Source of the DNA: Actinomyces succiniciruminis
GTDB lineage: Bacteria > Actinomycetota > Actinomycetes > Actinomycetales > Actinomycetaceae
Length of the DNA stretch: 34,610 nucleotides
Reading direction: 5' to 3'
NCBI RefSeq assembly: GCF_900002405.1
Contig: NZ_LK995488.1
Coordinates: forward strand, 1-34,610
Within the stretch, counting starts at the first letter, position 1. Each line of letters starts with the position of its first letter. The position numbers and the translations under genes are program-made. The notes beneath the pieces are model-generated. The model worked only from the letters and a program-made list of their open reading frames with translations, was not told the origin of the DNA and ran no database searches. This document shows positions 1 to 9,113 of this stretch, in pieces.

Positions 1-2583
1 GCCCCGCCCCGCTACGGCATCACCGTCGCGGACCCCGCCGAGCTGCTCGCCGGACTCAACCCCGCCCAGGAGCAGGCCGTCACCCACGCGGGCTCGCCGC
101 TGCTGATCATCGCCGGCGCGGGCAGCGGCAAGACCCGGGTACTGACCCACCGCATCGCCTACCTGCTGGCCACCGGCCGCGCCCGCCCCGGCGAGATCCT
201 CGCCATCACCTTCACCAACAAGGCCGCCGCAGAGATGCGCGAGCGCGTGGCCGGCCTGGTGGGGCCCGCGGGGGAGCGCATGTGGGTGTCCACCTTCCAC
301 TCCGCCTGCGTGCGCATCCTGCGCCGCGAGCACGACGCCGCCGGGCTGCGCTCCACCTTCTCCATCTACGACGCCGCCGACTCCACCCGTCTGATCACCC
401 TGATCGTGCGCGAGCTCGGCATCGACCCCAAGCGCTTCACCCCCAAGACCTTCGCCGCCCGCATCTCGGATCTGAAGAACGAGCTGATCACCCCGGCGGA
501 GTTCGCCGAGCGCGCCGTGACCTCCAACCCCTTCGAGCGGCACCTGACCGAGGTGTACAGCGCGTATGTGCGGCGGCTCGCGGCCGCCAACGCCCTGGAC
601 TTCGACGACCTGATCATGCGCACGGTCCAGCTGCTGCAGGCCAAGCCGGCGGTGGCGGAGATGTACCGGCGCCGCTTCCGCCACGTGCTCGTCGACGAGT
701 ACCAGGACACCAACCACGCCCAGTACGTGCTTGTGCGCGAACTGGTGGGCGGGCCCGGCACCTCCGGCGCCGACTCACCCGTCCCACCGGGTGAACTGAC
801 CGTGGTGGGCGACTCGGACCAGTCCATCTACGCCTTCCGCGGGGCCACCATCCGCAACATCGAGGAGTTCGAGCAGGACTACCCCAGTGCGCGCACGATC
901 CTGCTGGAGCAGAACTACCGCTCCACCCAGAACATCCTGTCCGCCGCCAACGCGGTGATCGCCCGCAACACCGGGCGCCGGGAGAAGAACCTGTGGACCG
1001 CCTCCGGCGACGGCCCCAAGATCATCGGCTACGTGGCCGACTCCGAGCACGACGAGGCCCGCTGGATCAGCTCCGAGATCGACCGGCTCGCCGACGAGTG
1101 CGGCATTCGCCCCCGCGACGTCGCCATCTTCTACCGCACCAACGCCCAGTCCCGGGCGCTGGAGGAGGCCTTCGTCCGCTCCGGCCAGCCCTACAAGGTG
1201 GTTGGCGGCACCCGCTTCTACGAGCGCCGCGAGGTCAAGGACGCCATCGCATACCTGCGCGCCGTTGACAACCCCGACGACGACGTCTCCATCCGCCGCG
1301 TCCTGAACGTCCCCAAGCGGGGCCTGGGGGACAAGGCCGAGGCCGCCCTGGCCGAGCATGCCGCCCGCTACGCCGTCTCCTTCGGCACCGCGGTGGCCGA
1401 CGCCGCCGGCGCCCCGCGCCCGGGGGAGGGCGAGGGCGCGGAGCCGCCCGCCGTCGTCGGGCTGACGACGCGCGCCACCCGGCAGGTGACGGGCTTCCAT
1501 GAGCTGCTCACCTCCCTGCGGCATTCGCGCGACGCCGGCGACGGCGTGGCCGACATCCTCGACGCCGCCCTGGACGCCTCCGGCTACCTGGCGGAATTGC
1601 GCGCCAGCGACGACCCGCAGGACGCCAGCCGGGTGGAGAACCTGGCCGAGTTGCACGCCGTCGCCTCCGACTTCCAGGCCGCCAACCCCGACGGGACGCT
1701 TGCCGACTTCCTCGAGCGGGTCTCGCTGGTGGCCGACTCCGACCAGCTGCCCCCCAGTGCCGACGTCGCCGACCAGGCTGAGGACCGGGAACAGGCCGAG
1801 GCCCAGGCCCGCGAGCAGGGGCAGGTCACCCTGATGACGGTGCACACCGCCAAGGGGCTGGAGTTCCCGGTCGTGTTCGTCACCGGGCTGGAGGACGGCA
1901 CCTTCCCGCACGCGCGCTCGCTGGCGGACGAGACCGAGCTGGCCGAGGAGCGCCGCCTGGCCTACGTGGCCGTCACGCGCGCCCGCGAGCGCCTGTACCT
2001 GACCCGCGCCGCCGTGCGCTCCGCCTGGGGCACCGCCACCGCCATGCCCCCCTCCCGCTTCCTCGACGACGTCCCCGAAGACACGATCGAGTGGAAGCGC
2101 ATCGCCTCCTCCATGGACGCGCTGCGCGGAGGCGGCACCGGCTGGGGCGCATCCTGGGACGAGGGCGGCTTCGGCGCGCGCCGCGGCTACGGGCACCGCA
2201 GTGAGGCGGCCCCCGACGACGACGGCGACTTCGCCCCCGCCATCGGCTCCGGGCGGCGCACCCGCACCGGGAAACTGGGACGGGTCGAAACTCCGAAGGA
2301 CCGGGCCGAGGCGCGTCGCGCCAAGCGCCTGGCGGCGCGCGGCAAGCCGGTGCGCCTGGGCGCGGCGCAATCCGAGGCCGAGTCCGCGCAGTCCGCCCTG
2401 CCCGAGGCGGTGGCCGGGCTCAAGACCGGCGACCGGGTCCGGCACAAGACCTATGGGGAGGGCAGTGTGATCGCCATCGAGGGGACGGGCCGCTCCACCG
2501 TCGCCCGCGTGGAGTTCACGATCAACGGTGCCCGGGCGACTAAGCGCCTCATGCTGCGCCTGGCGCCGGTCGAGAAGCTCTGA
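1..2583 (+). CDS. pcrA: ATP-dependent DNA helicase PcrA/UvrD, 5'-truncated by the window edge
   Basis: Superfamily 1A 3'-5' DNA helicase of repair and replication restart. The reading frame is open from base 1, so the true start lies outside; 860 codons are visible, near full length for an actinobacterial PcrA. Visible in order: Q-motif LNPAQEQAV (codons 19-27), Walker A AGAGSGKT (38-45), TFTNKAA, Walker B DEYQDT (about 232-237), VVGDSDQSIYAFRGA (motif III), the QNYRST arginine motif, TVHTAKGLEFPVVF and VAVTRARERLYL. A low-complexity charged linker then leads to a C-terminal KTGDRVRHKTYGEGSV segment, matching the Tudor-like domain by which PcrA binds RNA polymerase. A hairpin follows the stop, suggesting a transcript end. 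UvrD is the nearest alternative name; the C-terminal domain favours PcrA. Confidence 0.95.
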   Translation, partial: APPRYGITVADPAELLAGLNPAQEQAVTHAGSPLLIIAGAGSGKTRVLTHRIAYLLATGRARPGEILAITFTNKAAAEMRERVAGLVGPAGERMWVSTFHSACVRILRREHDAAGLRSTFSIYDAADSTRLITLIVRELGIDPKRFTPKTFAARISDLKNELITPAEFAERAVTSNPFERHLTEVYSAYVRRLAAANALDFDDLIMRTVQLLQAKPAVAEMYRRRFRHVLVDEYQDTNHAQYVLVRELVGGPGTSGADSPVPPGELTVVGDSDQSIYAFRGATIRNIEEFEQDYPSARTILLEQNYRSTQNILSAANAVIARNTGRREKNLWTASGDGPKIIGYVADSEHDEARWISSEIDRLADECGIRPRDVAIFYRTNAQSRALEEAFVRSGQPYKVVGGTRFYERREVKDAIAYLRAVDNPDDDVSIRRVLNVPKRGLGDKAEAALAEHAARYAVSFGTAVADAAGAPRPGEGEGAEPPAVVGLTTRATRQVTGFHELLTSLRHSRDAGDGVADILDAALDASGYLAELRASDDPQDASRVENLAELHAVASDFQAANPDGTLADFLERVSLVADSDQLPPSADVADQAEDREQAEAQAREQGQVTLMTVHTAKGLEFPVVFVTGLEDGTFPHARSLADETELAEERRLAYVAVTRARERLYLTRAAVRSAWGTATAMPPSRFLDDVPEDTIEWKRIASSMDALRGGGTGWGASWDEGGFGARRGYGHRSEAAPDDDGDFAPAIGSGRRTRTGKLGRVETPKDRAEARRAKRLAARGKPVRLGAAQSEAESAQSALPEAVAGLKTGDRVRHKTYGEGSVIAIEGTGRSTVARVEFTINGARATKRLMLRLAPVEKL

Positions 2584-2593
2584 GAGTCGGATC

Positions 2594-2627
2594 GGCGCCG
2601 CACGTTTGCACACACCCGTGCGGCGCC
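2594..2627 (+). terminator. Hairpin terminator after pcrA
   Basis: A perfect 11-bp GC-rich stem (2594-2604 with 2617-2627) and 12-nt loop begins 10 nt after the pcrA stop codon. There is no T-tract, as is common for actinobacterial terminators. Position and stem strength support termination. Confidence 0.6.
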
Positions 2628-2779
2628 GCCCACGACGGGCGCCGACGATGTTATGTTGACCACGCCTATCCGAAGTTAGCGGAAGCAGGTCGCACCGCGA
2701 GCCCGGGCCACGCGCGTGGCCCAGTGCTCGTCCCTGACCCCGCTCAGCGAAGCCGCACCGACTCAGCGAAGGAGTTCCC

Positions 2780-4036
2780 GTGTCCTCTTGGAGTGATTCC
2801 TGCATCTGGTGGCACGTCTACCCGCTGGGCTTCACCGGTGCGCCGATTCGCCCCACCGAGGCCGAGCGGGTGCTCACCCCCCGGCTGGACGCCCTGGAAC
2901 CGTGGCTGGACTATCTGATCGCCCTGGGCGCCAACGGGCTGGCGCTGGGGCCGATCTTCACTTCGGAGACCCACGGCTATGACACGGTCGACTTCTACTC
3001 CATCGACCCGCGCCTGGGGGACGACGCCGCCTTCGACCGGCTGATCGCCGCCTGCCGCCGACGCGGCATCAACGTGATGCTCGACGGCGTGTTCAACCAC
3101 GTCGGCACCGCTCACCCGAGTTTCCGCGCAGCGATGGCCGGGGACGAGCGGGCACAGGAGCTGTTCCGCCTGGAGCACACCGATGCCGGCGTGACCCACC
3201 AGGACTTCGAGGGGCACCGGGGCCTGGCGGCTCTCAACCACGACTCCGACGCCGTCGTCGAGTTGGTGGCCGACGTGATGCGTCACTGGCTGCGCCGCGG
3301 GGCTATGGCCTGGCGCCTGGATGCCGCCTACGCCGTCCCCCCGGAGTTCTGGGCGCGGGTGCTGCCGCGGGTGCGCGAGGAGTTTCCCGAGGCCTGGTTC
3401 ATGGGCGAGGTGATCCACGGCGACTATGCGGACATCGTGACCCGCTCCGGCATGGACTCGGTGACCCAGTACGAGTTGTGGAAGGCGATCTGGAGCTCAC
3501 TGCTGGATGAGAACTTCTTCGAGCTCGACTGGTGCCTCAAGCGGCACAACGAGCTGCTTGCCGCCTTCACGCCCCTGACCTTCATCGGCAACCACGACGT
3601 CACCCGTATCGCCACCCGCCTGGGCGGCGCCAAGGCGGCCCTGGCCGTGGTGCTGCTGCTGACGGTCGGTGGTATACCGTCGATCTACTACGGGGACGAG
3701 CAGGCCTTCCGTGGGGAGAAGACCGAGCGGCTCGGCGGCGACGACGATGTGCGGCCCGCCTTCCCCGCCGGCCCCGAGCAGCTCTCGCCCCTGGGGGCGC
3801 CGATGCTGCGCCTATACCAGGACCTGATTGCCCTGCGCCGCCGCAACCCGTGGCTGGCGACGGCCACCACGGTGACTCGTCACCTCGACAACCGCGCCTA
3901 CAGCTACGACACGCTGGGCCCCGACGGGCAGCGGCTCGCCGTCGAACTGCGCCTGGAGCCGGCCCCGGTCGCCGTCGTCACCGCCCCCGACGGGCAGGTG
4001 CTGCGCATCGGGGGCGACGCCGGCAGTGGTCAGTGA
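2780..4036 (+). CDS. GH13 (alpha-amylase family) glycoside hydrolase, cytoplasmic
   Basis: Predicted retaining alpha-glucan hydrolase with a (beta/alpha)8 barrel, 418 aa. The four GH13 regions are visible: DGVFNHVG (about 102-109), MAWRLDAAY with nucleophile Asp181, FMGEVIH with acid/base Glu210, and FIGNHDVTR with Asp273. There is no signal peptide, so it should act on imported oligosaccharides. It is short for the family and has only a small C-terminal beta region. The GTG start is set by AAGGAG at 2769-2774. Its last 7 nt overlap the end of the convergent acetyltransferase gene. Substrate cannot be read from sequence; a neopullulanase/cyclomaltodextrinase-like activity is one possibility. 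Possible promoter hexamers TATGTT (2652) and TTGACC (2656) lie upstream but do not form a convincing pair. Confidence 0.88.
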   Translation: MSSWSDSCIWWHVYPLGFTGAPIRPTEAERVLTPRLDALEPWLDYLIALGANGLALGPIFTSETHGYDTVDFYSIDPRLGDDAAFDRLIAACRRRGINVMLDGVFNHVGTAHPSFRAAMAGDERAQELFRLEHTDAGVTHQDFEGHRGLAALNHDSDAVVELVADVMRHWLRRGAMAWRLDAAYAVPPEFWARVLPRVREEFPEAWFMGEVIHGDYADIVTRSGMDSVTQYELWKAIWSSLLDENFFELDWCLKRHNELLAAFTPLTFIGNHDVTRIATRLGGAKAALAVVLLLTVGGIPSIYYGDEQAFRGEKTERLGGDDDVRPAFPAGPEQLSPLGAPMLRLYQDLIALRRRNPWLATATTVTRHLDNRAYSYDTLGPDGQRLAVELRLEPAPVAVVTAPDGQVLRIGGDAGSGQ

Positions 4037-4680
4037 CGGTGCGGGCGGAAGGTCGTGTCATCCAGGGCGCGGATCACCCGGGCCGGGTTGCCCACGGCCA
4101 GTGAACCCGCCGGGATATCCCGGGTGACTACGGCGCCCGCACCGATGACACAGTCGTCCCCGATGGTGACTCCGGGGCAGACGATGACTCCGCCACCGAG
4201 CCACACGTTGTCGCCAATGGTGATCGGATCCGCGGATTCCAGGCGGGCACGGCGCGGCGTCGGTTCCAGCGGGTGCACCGGGGTCAGCAGTTGCACATTC
4301 GGACCCAACTGGCAGTTCGCCCCGATCCGGATCGGGGCGACGTCCAGCGCGGTGAGTCCGTAGTTGGCGAAGGTTCCCGGCCCAATGGTGAGGTTCTCCC
4401 CGTAGTCGACGCGAACGGGCGGCAGCAGCACCGCGTCGTCTCCCAGATGCGGGATGGCGGCACGCAGGTGCTTGGCCGCGTCGGGAGCGCCCTCGTTGAA
4501 ATCCCGCTCGTAGCGGGCCAACTCGCGGTGGGCGTGTGCGGCGATGCGCGCGTTTTCCGGGTCGTCGGCCACGTACCACTCACCGGCGAGCATCCGCTGC
4601 CGGTTGCTACGGCCGTCATCAGCCGGAAGATAGTCGGTGGCGGTTGCGGTGTCCGTGGGGTCGGAGCAATCGGGACGCAT
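4030..4680 (-). CDS. maa: Maltose/galactoside O-acetyltransferase-like protein (hexapeptide repeat)
   Basis: Left-handed beta-helix acetyltransferase, 216 aa, expected to move acetyl from acetyl-CoA to a sugar hydroxyl, perhaps as detoxification of non-metabolised sugars. The family's N-terminal cap MLAGEWY appears at residue 30, followed by hexapeptide repeats (IGANCQLGPNVQ, IGDNVWLGGGVI, IGDDCVIGAGAV). His136 in LLTPVHP is the expected catalytic residue, and the ending AVGNPARVIR is typical. Homologues usually begin just before MLAGEWY, so the first 20-25 residues here are an extension or the start is later. No ribosome-binding site precedes ATG 4680, but a -10-like TACACT lies 7 nt before it (see promoter entry). 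The gene starts 50 nt after the GH3 stop on the same strand. Confidence 0.88.
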   Translation of the reverse strand: MRPDCSDPTDTATATDYLPADDGRSNRQRMLAGEWYVADDPENARIAAHAHRELARYERDFNEGAPDAAKHLRAAIPHLGDDAVLLPPVRVDYGENLTIGPGTFANYGLTALDVAPIRIGANCQLGPNVQLLTPVHPLEPTPRRARLESADPITIGDNVWLGGGVIVCPGVTIGDDCVIGAGAVVTRDIPAGSLAVGNPARVIRALDDTTFRPHRH

Positions 4681-4693
4681 ATGCCCGAGTGTA
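4681..4693 (-). promoter_or_regulatory. Candidate -10 for a leaderless acetyltransferase transcript
   Basis: On the minus strand, TACACT (4693 to 4688) is followed by exactly 7 nt and then the ATG at 4680. That would place +1 on the A of the start codon, and no Shine-Dalgarno is present. No good -35 is seen. Leaderless mRNAs are common in actinobacteria; this instance is inferred. Confidence 0.35.
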
Positions 4694-4730
4694 GTGACGG
4701 TGGGCCACCGGCGCGCTTACGCCCAGCGGC

Positions 4731-7178
4731 TCAGTCCGCAGCGGCTGCCCGTGCGGCCGGGGTGGTGGCCGCCATGCGCAGCACGTGCAGCGCCGTCTGT
4801 TGCAACTCGCCCAGGGTGAGGTGCTCGCCGCTGGCGTCGTCCGGCGAGTAGCCGGCCAGTACGGCGTCGTCATGTCCCTCGGCGCGCGTCGAGGACCAGG
4901 TGACGCCGCCGGGCATGAGTACGTCCACACCCGCGCGCACCCGCGTGGCGGAGTCCTTAAGCTGCGGGAAGTTCGGGTCGGGCGCGTAGCGCATCCACCA
5001 GTCGGTCATCACATTGCCCCGGTAACCCCACTCGCCGCGCAGGATGGTGGTGACCAGGTCGTAGTTGTAGTGGGCCCACTGGCCGTTGACCTTGTTGTAG
5101 CTGGTCATGATGTTGTGCGGGGCCGCCTCCTGCACGCAGATGCGGAAGCCGCGCAGGTAGATCTCCCGCAGGGCCCGTGCAGATACGCGCGAGTCGTTGT
5201 AGATGCGGTTGGTCTCCTGGTTGTTGCAGGCGAAGTGCTTGGGGCATGCCGACACCCCCTGCGACTGGATGCCGCGTACCACGGCGGCCGCCGCCAGCCC
5301 GGTCAGCAGCGGGTCCTCCGAGTAGTACTCGAAGTTGCGCCCGCACAGCGGGTCGCGGTGAATGTTCATGCCCGGCGCCAGCAGCACATCCGAGCCCTTG
5401 CGGAGCATCTCCTGCCCGTGCAGGGCGGCCAGCTCCTCCAGCAGCGGCGTATCCCAGGTGGAGGCCAGGGCGGTGCCGCAGGGCAGCAGGCTGGCGTAGG
5501 CGGAAACGCGAATCCCGGAGGGGCCGTCGGTGGTGATTACCGGGGGGACGCCCAGCTCGCGCAGGCGCTCGGTCAGCCCGCCGAAGGCACCGGCGTTGCC
5601 CGGCGCGCCCAGCGGGGAGTTCATCTCGACATCCCCATAGGCCAGCTGCGCCAGGTCGGCGGCGTCCAGTTGGGCGACGAAGGCCTCCATGGTGGCGCGC
5701 CCGGCGACCACATCACTGAACCGGATGCCGACGTCGCCCGTGGGTTCAACGGCCTGTGGCAGGTGCGCCAGGATGCGCTCACGCAGGTCGACGGTGGCCG
5801 TGGGGGCGGCCTCCCAGCCGACCTGCACCCGGCCCTCCGCGTCACGCGTCACGGTCATGCGATCGAAGGGAACGTCAGGGGCGGGGGCGAGCGCCTCCTG
5901 GAGCTGCTCGACCACCTCGGTGTTCTCCACGACGACGGCGCCGGCTTCGACGGTCTGCCGCACCGAGGTCCCCACGTGCACCGGGTAGGTGCCGGACTCG
6001 ATCACCCAGGCGTGGGCGTGACCGGTCCGACCGTCGTCGTCGAAGGCGGCCAGGCGCGCCCGCGGGAAGGAGACCGTCACCTCTTGGGTCTCGCCCGGGG
6101 CGATCGCGCCGGTGCGGGTGAAGGCGACCAGTTCCCGGGCGGGGCGCGGCAGGGCGGCGTCGGCGGGCCCACCCCGGTAGACCTGCACCACCGTGGCTCC
6201 CGGCCGCGGCCCGGTGTTGGCAACCCGCACCCGCACGGTGATGTCGGCGTCGACGGAGACGGAGTCCAGGCGCGCCTGGCTCAGGTCGAAGGAGGTGTAG
6301 CCCAGGCCGTGCCCGAAGGGGAACAGCACCTTCTCGGGCGCGAAGGTCTCGAAGTAGCGGTAGCCGACGAACACGTCCTCGACGTAGTTGTTGAACTCCT
6401 GGCCGCCGAAGTTCGCGGCCGACGGGTAATCCGCGTAGGCGCGGGCAATGGTGTCGGTCAGGCGCCCACCCGGCTCGGTGAGACCGGTGAGCACGTCGGC
6501 CACGGCCCGGCCGCCCTCCATGCCGCCGGGCCAGGCCAGCAGCAGGGCGGATACGCCCAACTCCTCGGCCCAGGACAGGTCCATGACGTTGCCGGAGTTG
6601 ACGATCACCACCGTGCTTTCGAAGTGCCCGGTGACCCGCTCCAGCAGGGTGCGTTCGACGTCGGTTAGGTAGTAGCCGCCGGGCTCCAGCACATTCTCCC
6701 GGTCCTCACCGGCGGCCCGGCCGATCACGACGACGGCGGTGCGGGCCCGGGAGGCGGCCGCGGCGACCAGCTCCTGGTCCACCTCCATCTCCGGGTAGAA
6801 ACGCGGCCAGTTGCCCCACTCCTCGGTGGGCGGCTCCTGCGCGTTGCACCACTGCCGGTAGGTGGAGGCCAACTCGGCGTCGACGCTGACGCCCTGCTCC
6901 GCCAGGCTGCCGAGCAGGTTGGTGGTGTACACGGCGTTGACGTCACCGCCGGAGCCGTAGCCGACGGCGAACCAGTCGATCTGCACGCGGCCGAAGACCG
7001 CCACCGGCTCCGTGGGGGACAGCGGCAGCACGCCGTCGTTGGTGAGCAGGACGGTGCCCTCGGCGGCGGCTCGGCGGGCCAGCTCGGCCAGGCGCGGGTC
7101 ATAGGAGCGGTCGGCGTCGGGGGCGGTAGCGGAGGTGTTCAGGTTCTGCGCGACCTCGCTGGTGGTGTTGGCGGTCAT
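4731..7178 (-). CDS. GH3 beta-glucosidase with inverted domain order
   Basis: Retaining beta-glycosidase of family 3, 815 aa, no signal peptide, so presumed to cleave imported beta-glucosides in the cytoplasm. The usual order is reversed: the alpha/beta C-domain comes first (ARRAAAEGTVLLTNDG, VVVIGRAAGEDRE, AWPGGMEGGRAVADVL), then a fibronectin III-like stretch (about 300-420), then the TIM barrel (ITTDGPSGIR, LLAPGMNIHRDPLCGRNFEYYSEDP, CPKHFACNNQE). The nucleophile is Asp726 in VMTDWW. Similar permuted GH3 enzymes are known from Ruminococcus and Butyrivibrio. The start is supported by GGAG about 10 nt upstream. It lies 60 nt downstream of the MFS gene and 50 nt upstream of the acetyltransferase, consistent with a three-gene transcript. 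Confidence 0.93.
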   Translation of the reverse strand: MTANTTSEVAQNLNTSATAPDADRSYDPRLAELARRAAAEGTVLLTNDGVLPLSPTEPVAVFGRVQIDWFAVGYGSGGDVNAVYTTNLLGSLAEQGVSVDAELASTYRQWCNAQEPPTEEWGNWPRFYPEMEVDQELVAAAASRARTAVVVIGRAAGEDRENVLEPGGYYLTDVERTLLERVTGHFESTVVIVNSGNVMDLSWAEELGVSALLLAWPGGMEGGRAVADVLTGLTEPGGRLTDTIARAYADYPSAANFGGQEFNNYVEDVFVGYRYFETFAPEKVLFPFGHGLGYTSFDLSQARLDSVSVDADITVRVRVANTGPRPGATVVQVYRGGPADAALPRPARELVAFTRTGAIAPGETQEVTVSFPRARLAAFDDDGRTGHAHAWVIESGTYPVHVGTSVRQTVEAGAVVVENTEVVEQLQEALAPAPDVPFDRMTVTRDAEGRVQVGWEAAPTATVDLRERILAHLPQAVEPTGDVGIRFSDVVAGRATMEAFVAQLDAADLAQLAYGDVEMNSPLGAPGNAGAFGGLTERLRELGVPPVITTDGPSGIRVSAYASLLPCGTALASTWDTPLLEELAALHGQEMLRKGSDVLLAPGMNIHRDPLCGRNFEYYSEDPLLTGLAAAAVVRGIQSQGVSACPKHFACNNQETNRIYNDSRVSARALREIYLRGFRICVQEAAPHNIMTSYNKVNGQWAHYNYDLVTTILRGEWGYRGNVMTDWWMRYAPDPNFPQLKDSATRVRAGVDVLMPGGVTWSSTRAEGHDDAVLAGYSPDDASGEHLTLGELQQTALHVLRMAATTPAARAAAAD

Positions 7179-7216
7179 GGCTGATTGTCTCCGTAGAAGT
7201 GCATGCAGGTCGGGTG

Positions 7217-7248
7217 GGACGGCGGTGTCAGGCCAAGCCTAACCGTCC
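7217..7248 (-). terminator. Weak stem-loop at the end of the MFS gene
   Basis: GGACGG (7217-7222) can pair with CCGTCC (7243-7248), with an inner AGGC/GCCT stem (7230-7240). It overlaps the MFS stop codon and sits before the GH3 gene. It may be an attenuator between the two genes; the evidence is structural only. Confidence 0.25.
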
Positions 7249-8867
7249 GTGCGGTCGGTGTGATAGGCGTCGGCGGGCCCGTCCTCGGCGAGCTCCTCCT
7301 CAAGTTGCTCCAGGCCGGTTTTGGTCGACAGCGGGATCGGCTTGAACAGGCCCGCGACTGCCGCCGCCACCAGCAGCACCGGGGCCAGCGACAGCAGCAC
7401 GGGAGCCAGCGCATGGTGGTAGGCGTCCACCACTGCGGCGCCCGTGGTGGCATTCAGGCTCCGAGCGATGGCCGGAGTGATTGAAGCGGCCTCATGCGAG
7501 TCGAAGCCGAGGGAGAGTAGGGACGCGGTCAGGCGGCCGGTGAACAGCACACCAACGACCGTGTTGCCGATCGACACCCCGATCTCCCGGAAGAAGTTAT
7601 TGGTGGAGGTGGCGGTGCCGAGCATGCTGGCGGGTAGCGCGTTCTGGATAACGAGGACGCTGAGCTGCAGGAACATCCCAATGCCGATTTCCAGGACGAA
7701 TACGGCCACGCCGGTCCAGGCCACGGGGGCGTCGGCGGGCAGCAGACCCAGCATGGCCATGCCGGTCGCGGCCACCAGCGAGCCCACGATCGGGAAGGGC
7801 TTGTAGCGGCCGGTGCGGGTGACCAGAGTGCCTGACAACAGCGACCCGGTGAACATTCCGACGCTGCCCGGCACCAGCAGCAGACCGGACATGGTGGCGG
7901 AGACGCCGTGGACCATCTGCAGGTAGGTCGGCAGGTACCCGTTCATGCCGAACATGCAGGCAGCCATGAGCACCGAGACGACGGTGGCGATGATGAAGGT
8001 GTGATCGGTCAGCACCTGCAGCGGCAGGATCGGGTCTGTGGCTCGCCTCTCCACCGGGACGACGGCGGCCCAGGCGGCCACGGTGATGCCGATGAGCCCC
8101 AGCATTACCGGGCTGCTCCAGGCGTATGTGGTCCCGCCCCAGGTGGCGATGAGGACGATCCCCGCGGCGCCGATGCTGGTCAGTGCCAGCCCGGCCCAGT
8201 CGACGCTGAAGCTGCTGGAGCGCCGCGGCATGCGCAGCGCGATGGCTACCGCCACCCAGGCGAACAGGCCGAAAGGCAGGAAGAACCAGAAGATCCAGCG
8301 CCAACCGAGCCAGTCCGACAGCCATCCGCCCAGAAGCGGGCCGAGAATGGCGGCAATGCCGAACATGGCGCCCATGGGCGCCATGTAGGTGCCGCGTACA
8401 CGTGGCGGGATGATGTCGCCGGTGATGGCCTGAGAGCAGATCATCAGGCCACCACCTCCCAGGCCCTGTACGAAGCGGAAGACCGTGAAGGCAAACATGT
8501 CGGTCGCCAGGCCGCACAGGGCCGAGCCCCCGACGAACAGCGCAATGGCCAGCAGGTAGAGCCGCTTGCGGCCCACCAGGTCGCCGAGCTTGCCGTTGAT
8601 CGGCATGGCCAGCGTCTGGCCGAGCGTGTAGGCGGTGATTGCCCAGGACATGTGTGCCACGCCGCCCAGGTCCCCGATGACGGTCGGCAGTGCGGTGGCG
8701 ATCACCGTGTGGTACATCGCGGTGAGGAACTGGACCATCATCAGGCAGATGTACACGACCCAGAACCGCCGGTCGGGGCGGAAGGTCATGCCCTCGACGG
8801 TGCCGGAGATCCCCTGCGAATTCGGCTGCGCGTTCATCTGTTCGCCATGCGTGGGGGTGTTGCTCAT
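7239..8867 (-). CDS. MFS drug/solute exporter, DHA2 (EmrB/QacA-like) family
   Basis: Predicted 14-helix proton-driven membrane transporter, 542 aa. The MFS signature GKLGDLVGRKRLYLL follows the second helix, and FRFVQGLGGGGLM marks the fourth. Hydrophobic segments then continue to about residue 500, before a short charged tail. The start at 8867 (MSNTPTHG) is chosen because GAGGAG and GAGG precede it and because the residues encoded further upstream do not resemble the family. The gene heads a minus-strand set with GH3 and the acetyltransferase, so a role in sugar or glucoside-aglycone efflux is possible, though most relatives are annotated as multidrug exporters. A leader hairpin precedes it (8885-8934). 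Confidence 0.9.
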   Translation of the reverse strand: MSNTPTHGEQMNAQPNSQGISGTVEGMTFRPDRRFWVVYICLMMVQFLTAMYHTVIATALPTVIGDLGGVAHMSWAITAYTLGQTLAMPINGKLGDLVGRKRLYLLAIALFVGGSALCGLATDMFAFTVFRFVQGLGGGGLMICSQAITGDIIPPRVRGTYMAPMGAMFGIAAILGPLLGGWLSDWLGWRWIFWFFLPFGLFAWVAVAIALRMPRRSSSFSVDWAGLALTSIGAAGIVLIATWGGTTYAWSSPVMLGLIGITVAAWAAVVPVERRATDPILPLQVLTDHTFIIATVVSVLMAACMFGMNGYLPTYLQMVHGVSATMSGLLLVPGSVGMFTGSLLSGTLVTRTGRYKPFPIVGSLVAATGMAMLGLLPADAPVAWTGVAVFVLEIGIGMFLQLSVLVIQNALPASMLGTATSTNNFFREIGVSIGNTVVGVLFTGRLTASLLSLGFDSHEAASITPAIARSLNATTGAAVVDAYHHALAPVLLSLAPVLLVAAAVAGLFKPIPLSTKTGLEQLEEELAEDGPADAYHTDRTDG

Positions 8868-8884
8868 TACCTCGAATCTCTCCT

Positions 8885-8934
8885 CGCGGCACGCCAAGTG
8901 GGGAGGGGCCCGAAGCCGGGAAGGGCGTGCCGCG
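8885..8934 (-). promoter_or_regulatory. Leader hairpin abutting the MFS ribosome-binding site
   Basis: Perfect 11-bp arms (8885-8895 and 8924-8934) enclose a 28-nt loop. On the minus strand the stem ends just before the AGGAGA Shine-Dalgarno of the MFS gene, so it could affect translation or mRNA stability. Confidence 0.35.
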
Positions 8935-9093
8935 CAACAAATCTTGCCAAACGGGCGGGTGCGCTGCGAAACGCCTGCGGAGAGGTATTGGGCACCCCTG
9001 GTGCACAGGAGTCGACCATCCCGTTGGGTCACGGTCTCATAACGAAGATTCCTGTCGGTTGCGGGCTGCGTTCCGGCGAGCTGCTGGCTGGGC

Positions 9094-9099
9094 TACATT
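9094..9099 (+). promoter_or_regulatory. Candidate -10 hexamer of operon 1
   Basis: TACATT fits the actinobacterial TAnnnT pattern; the matching -35 position (TTCCGG at 9071-9076, 17-nt spacer) is weak. The predicted start of transcription, about 9106, lies just before the palindrome at 9114. An alternative -10, TACAGT at 9110-9115, overlaps that palindrome. Confidence 0.3.
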
Positions 9100-9113
9100 G
9101 GTCTCGCCATACA

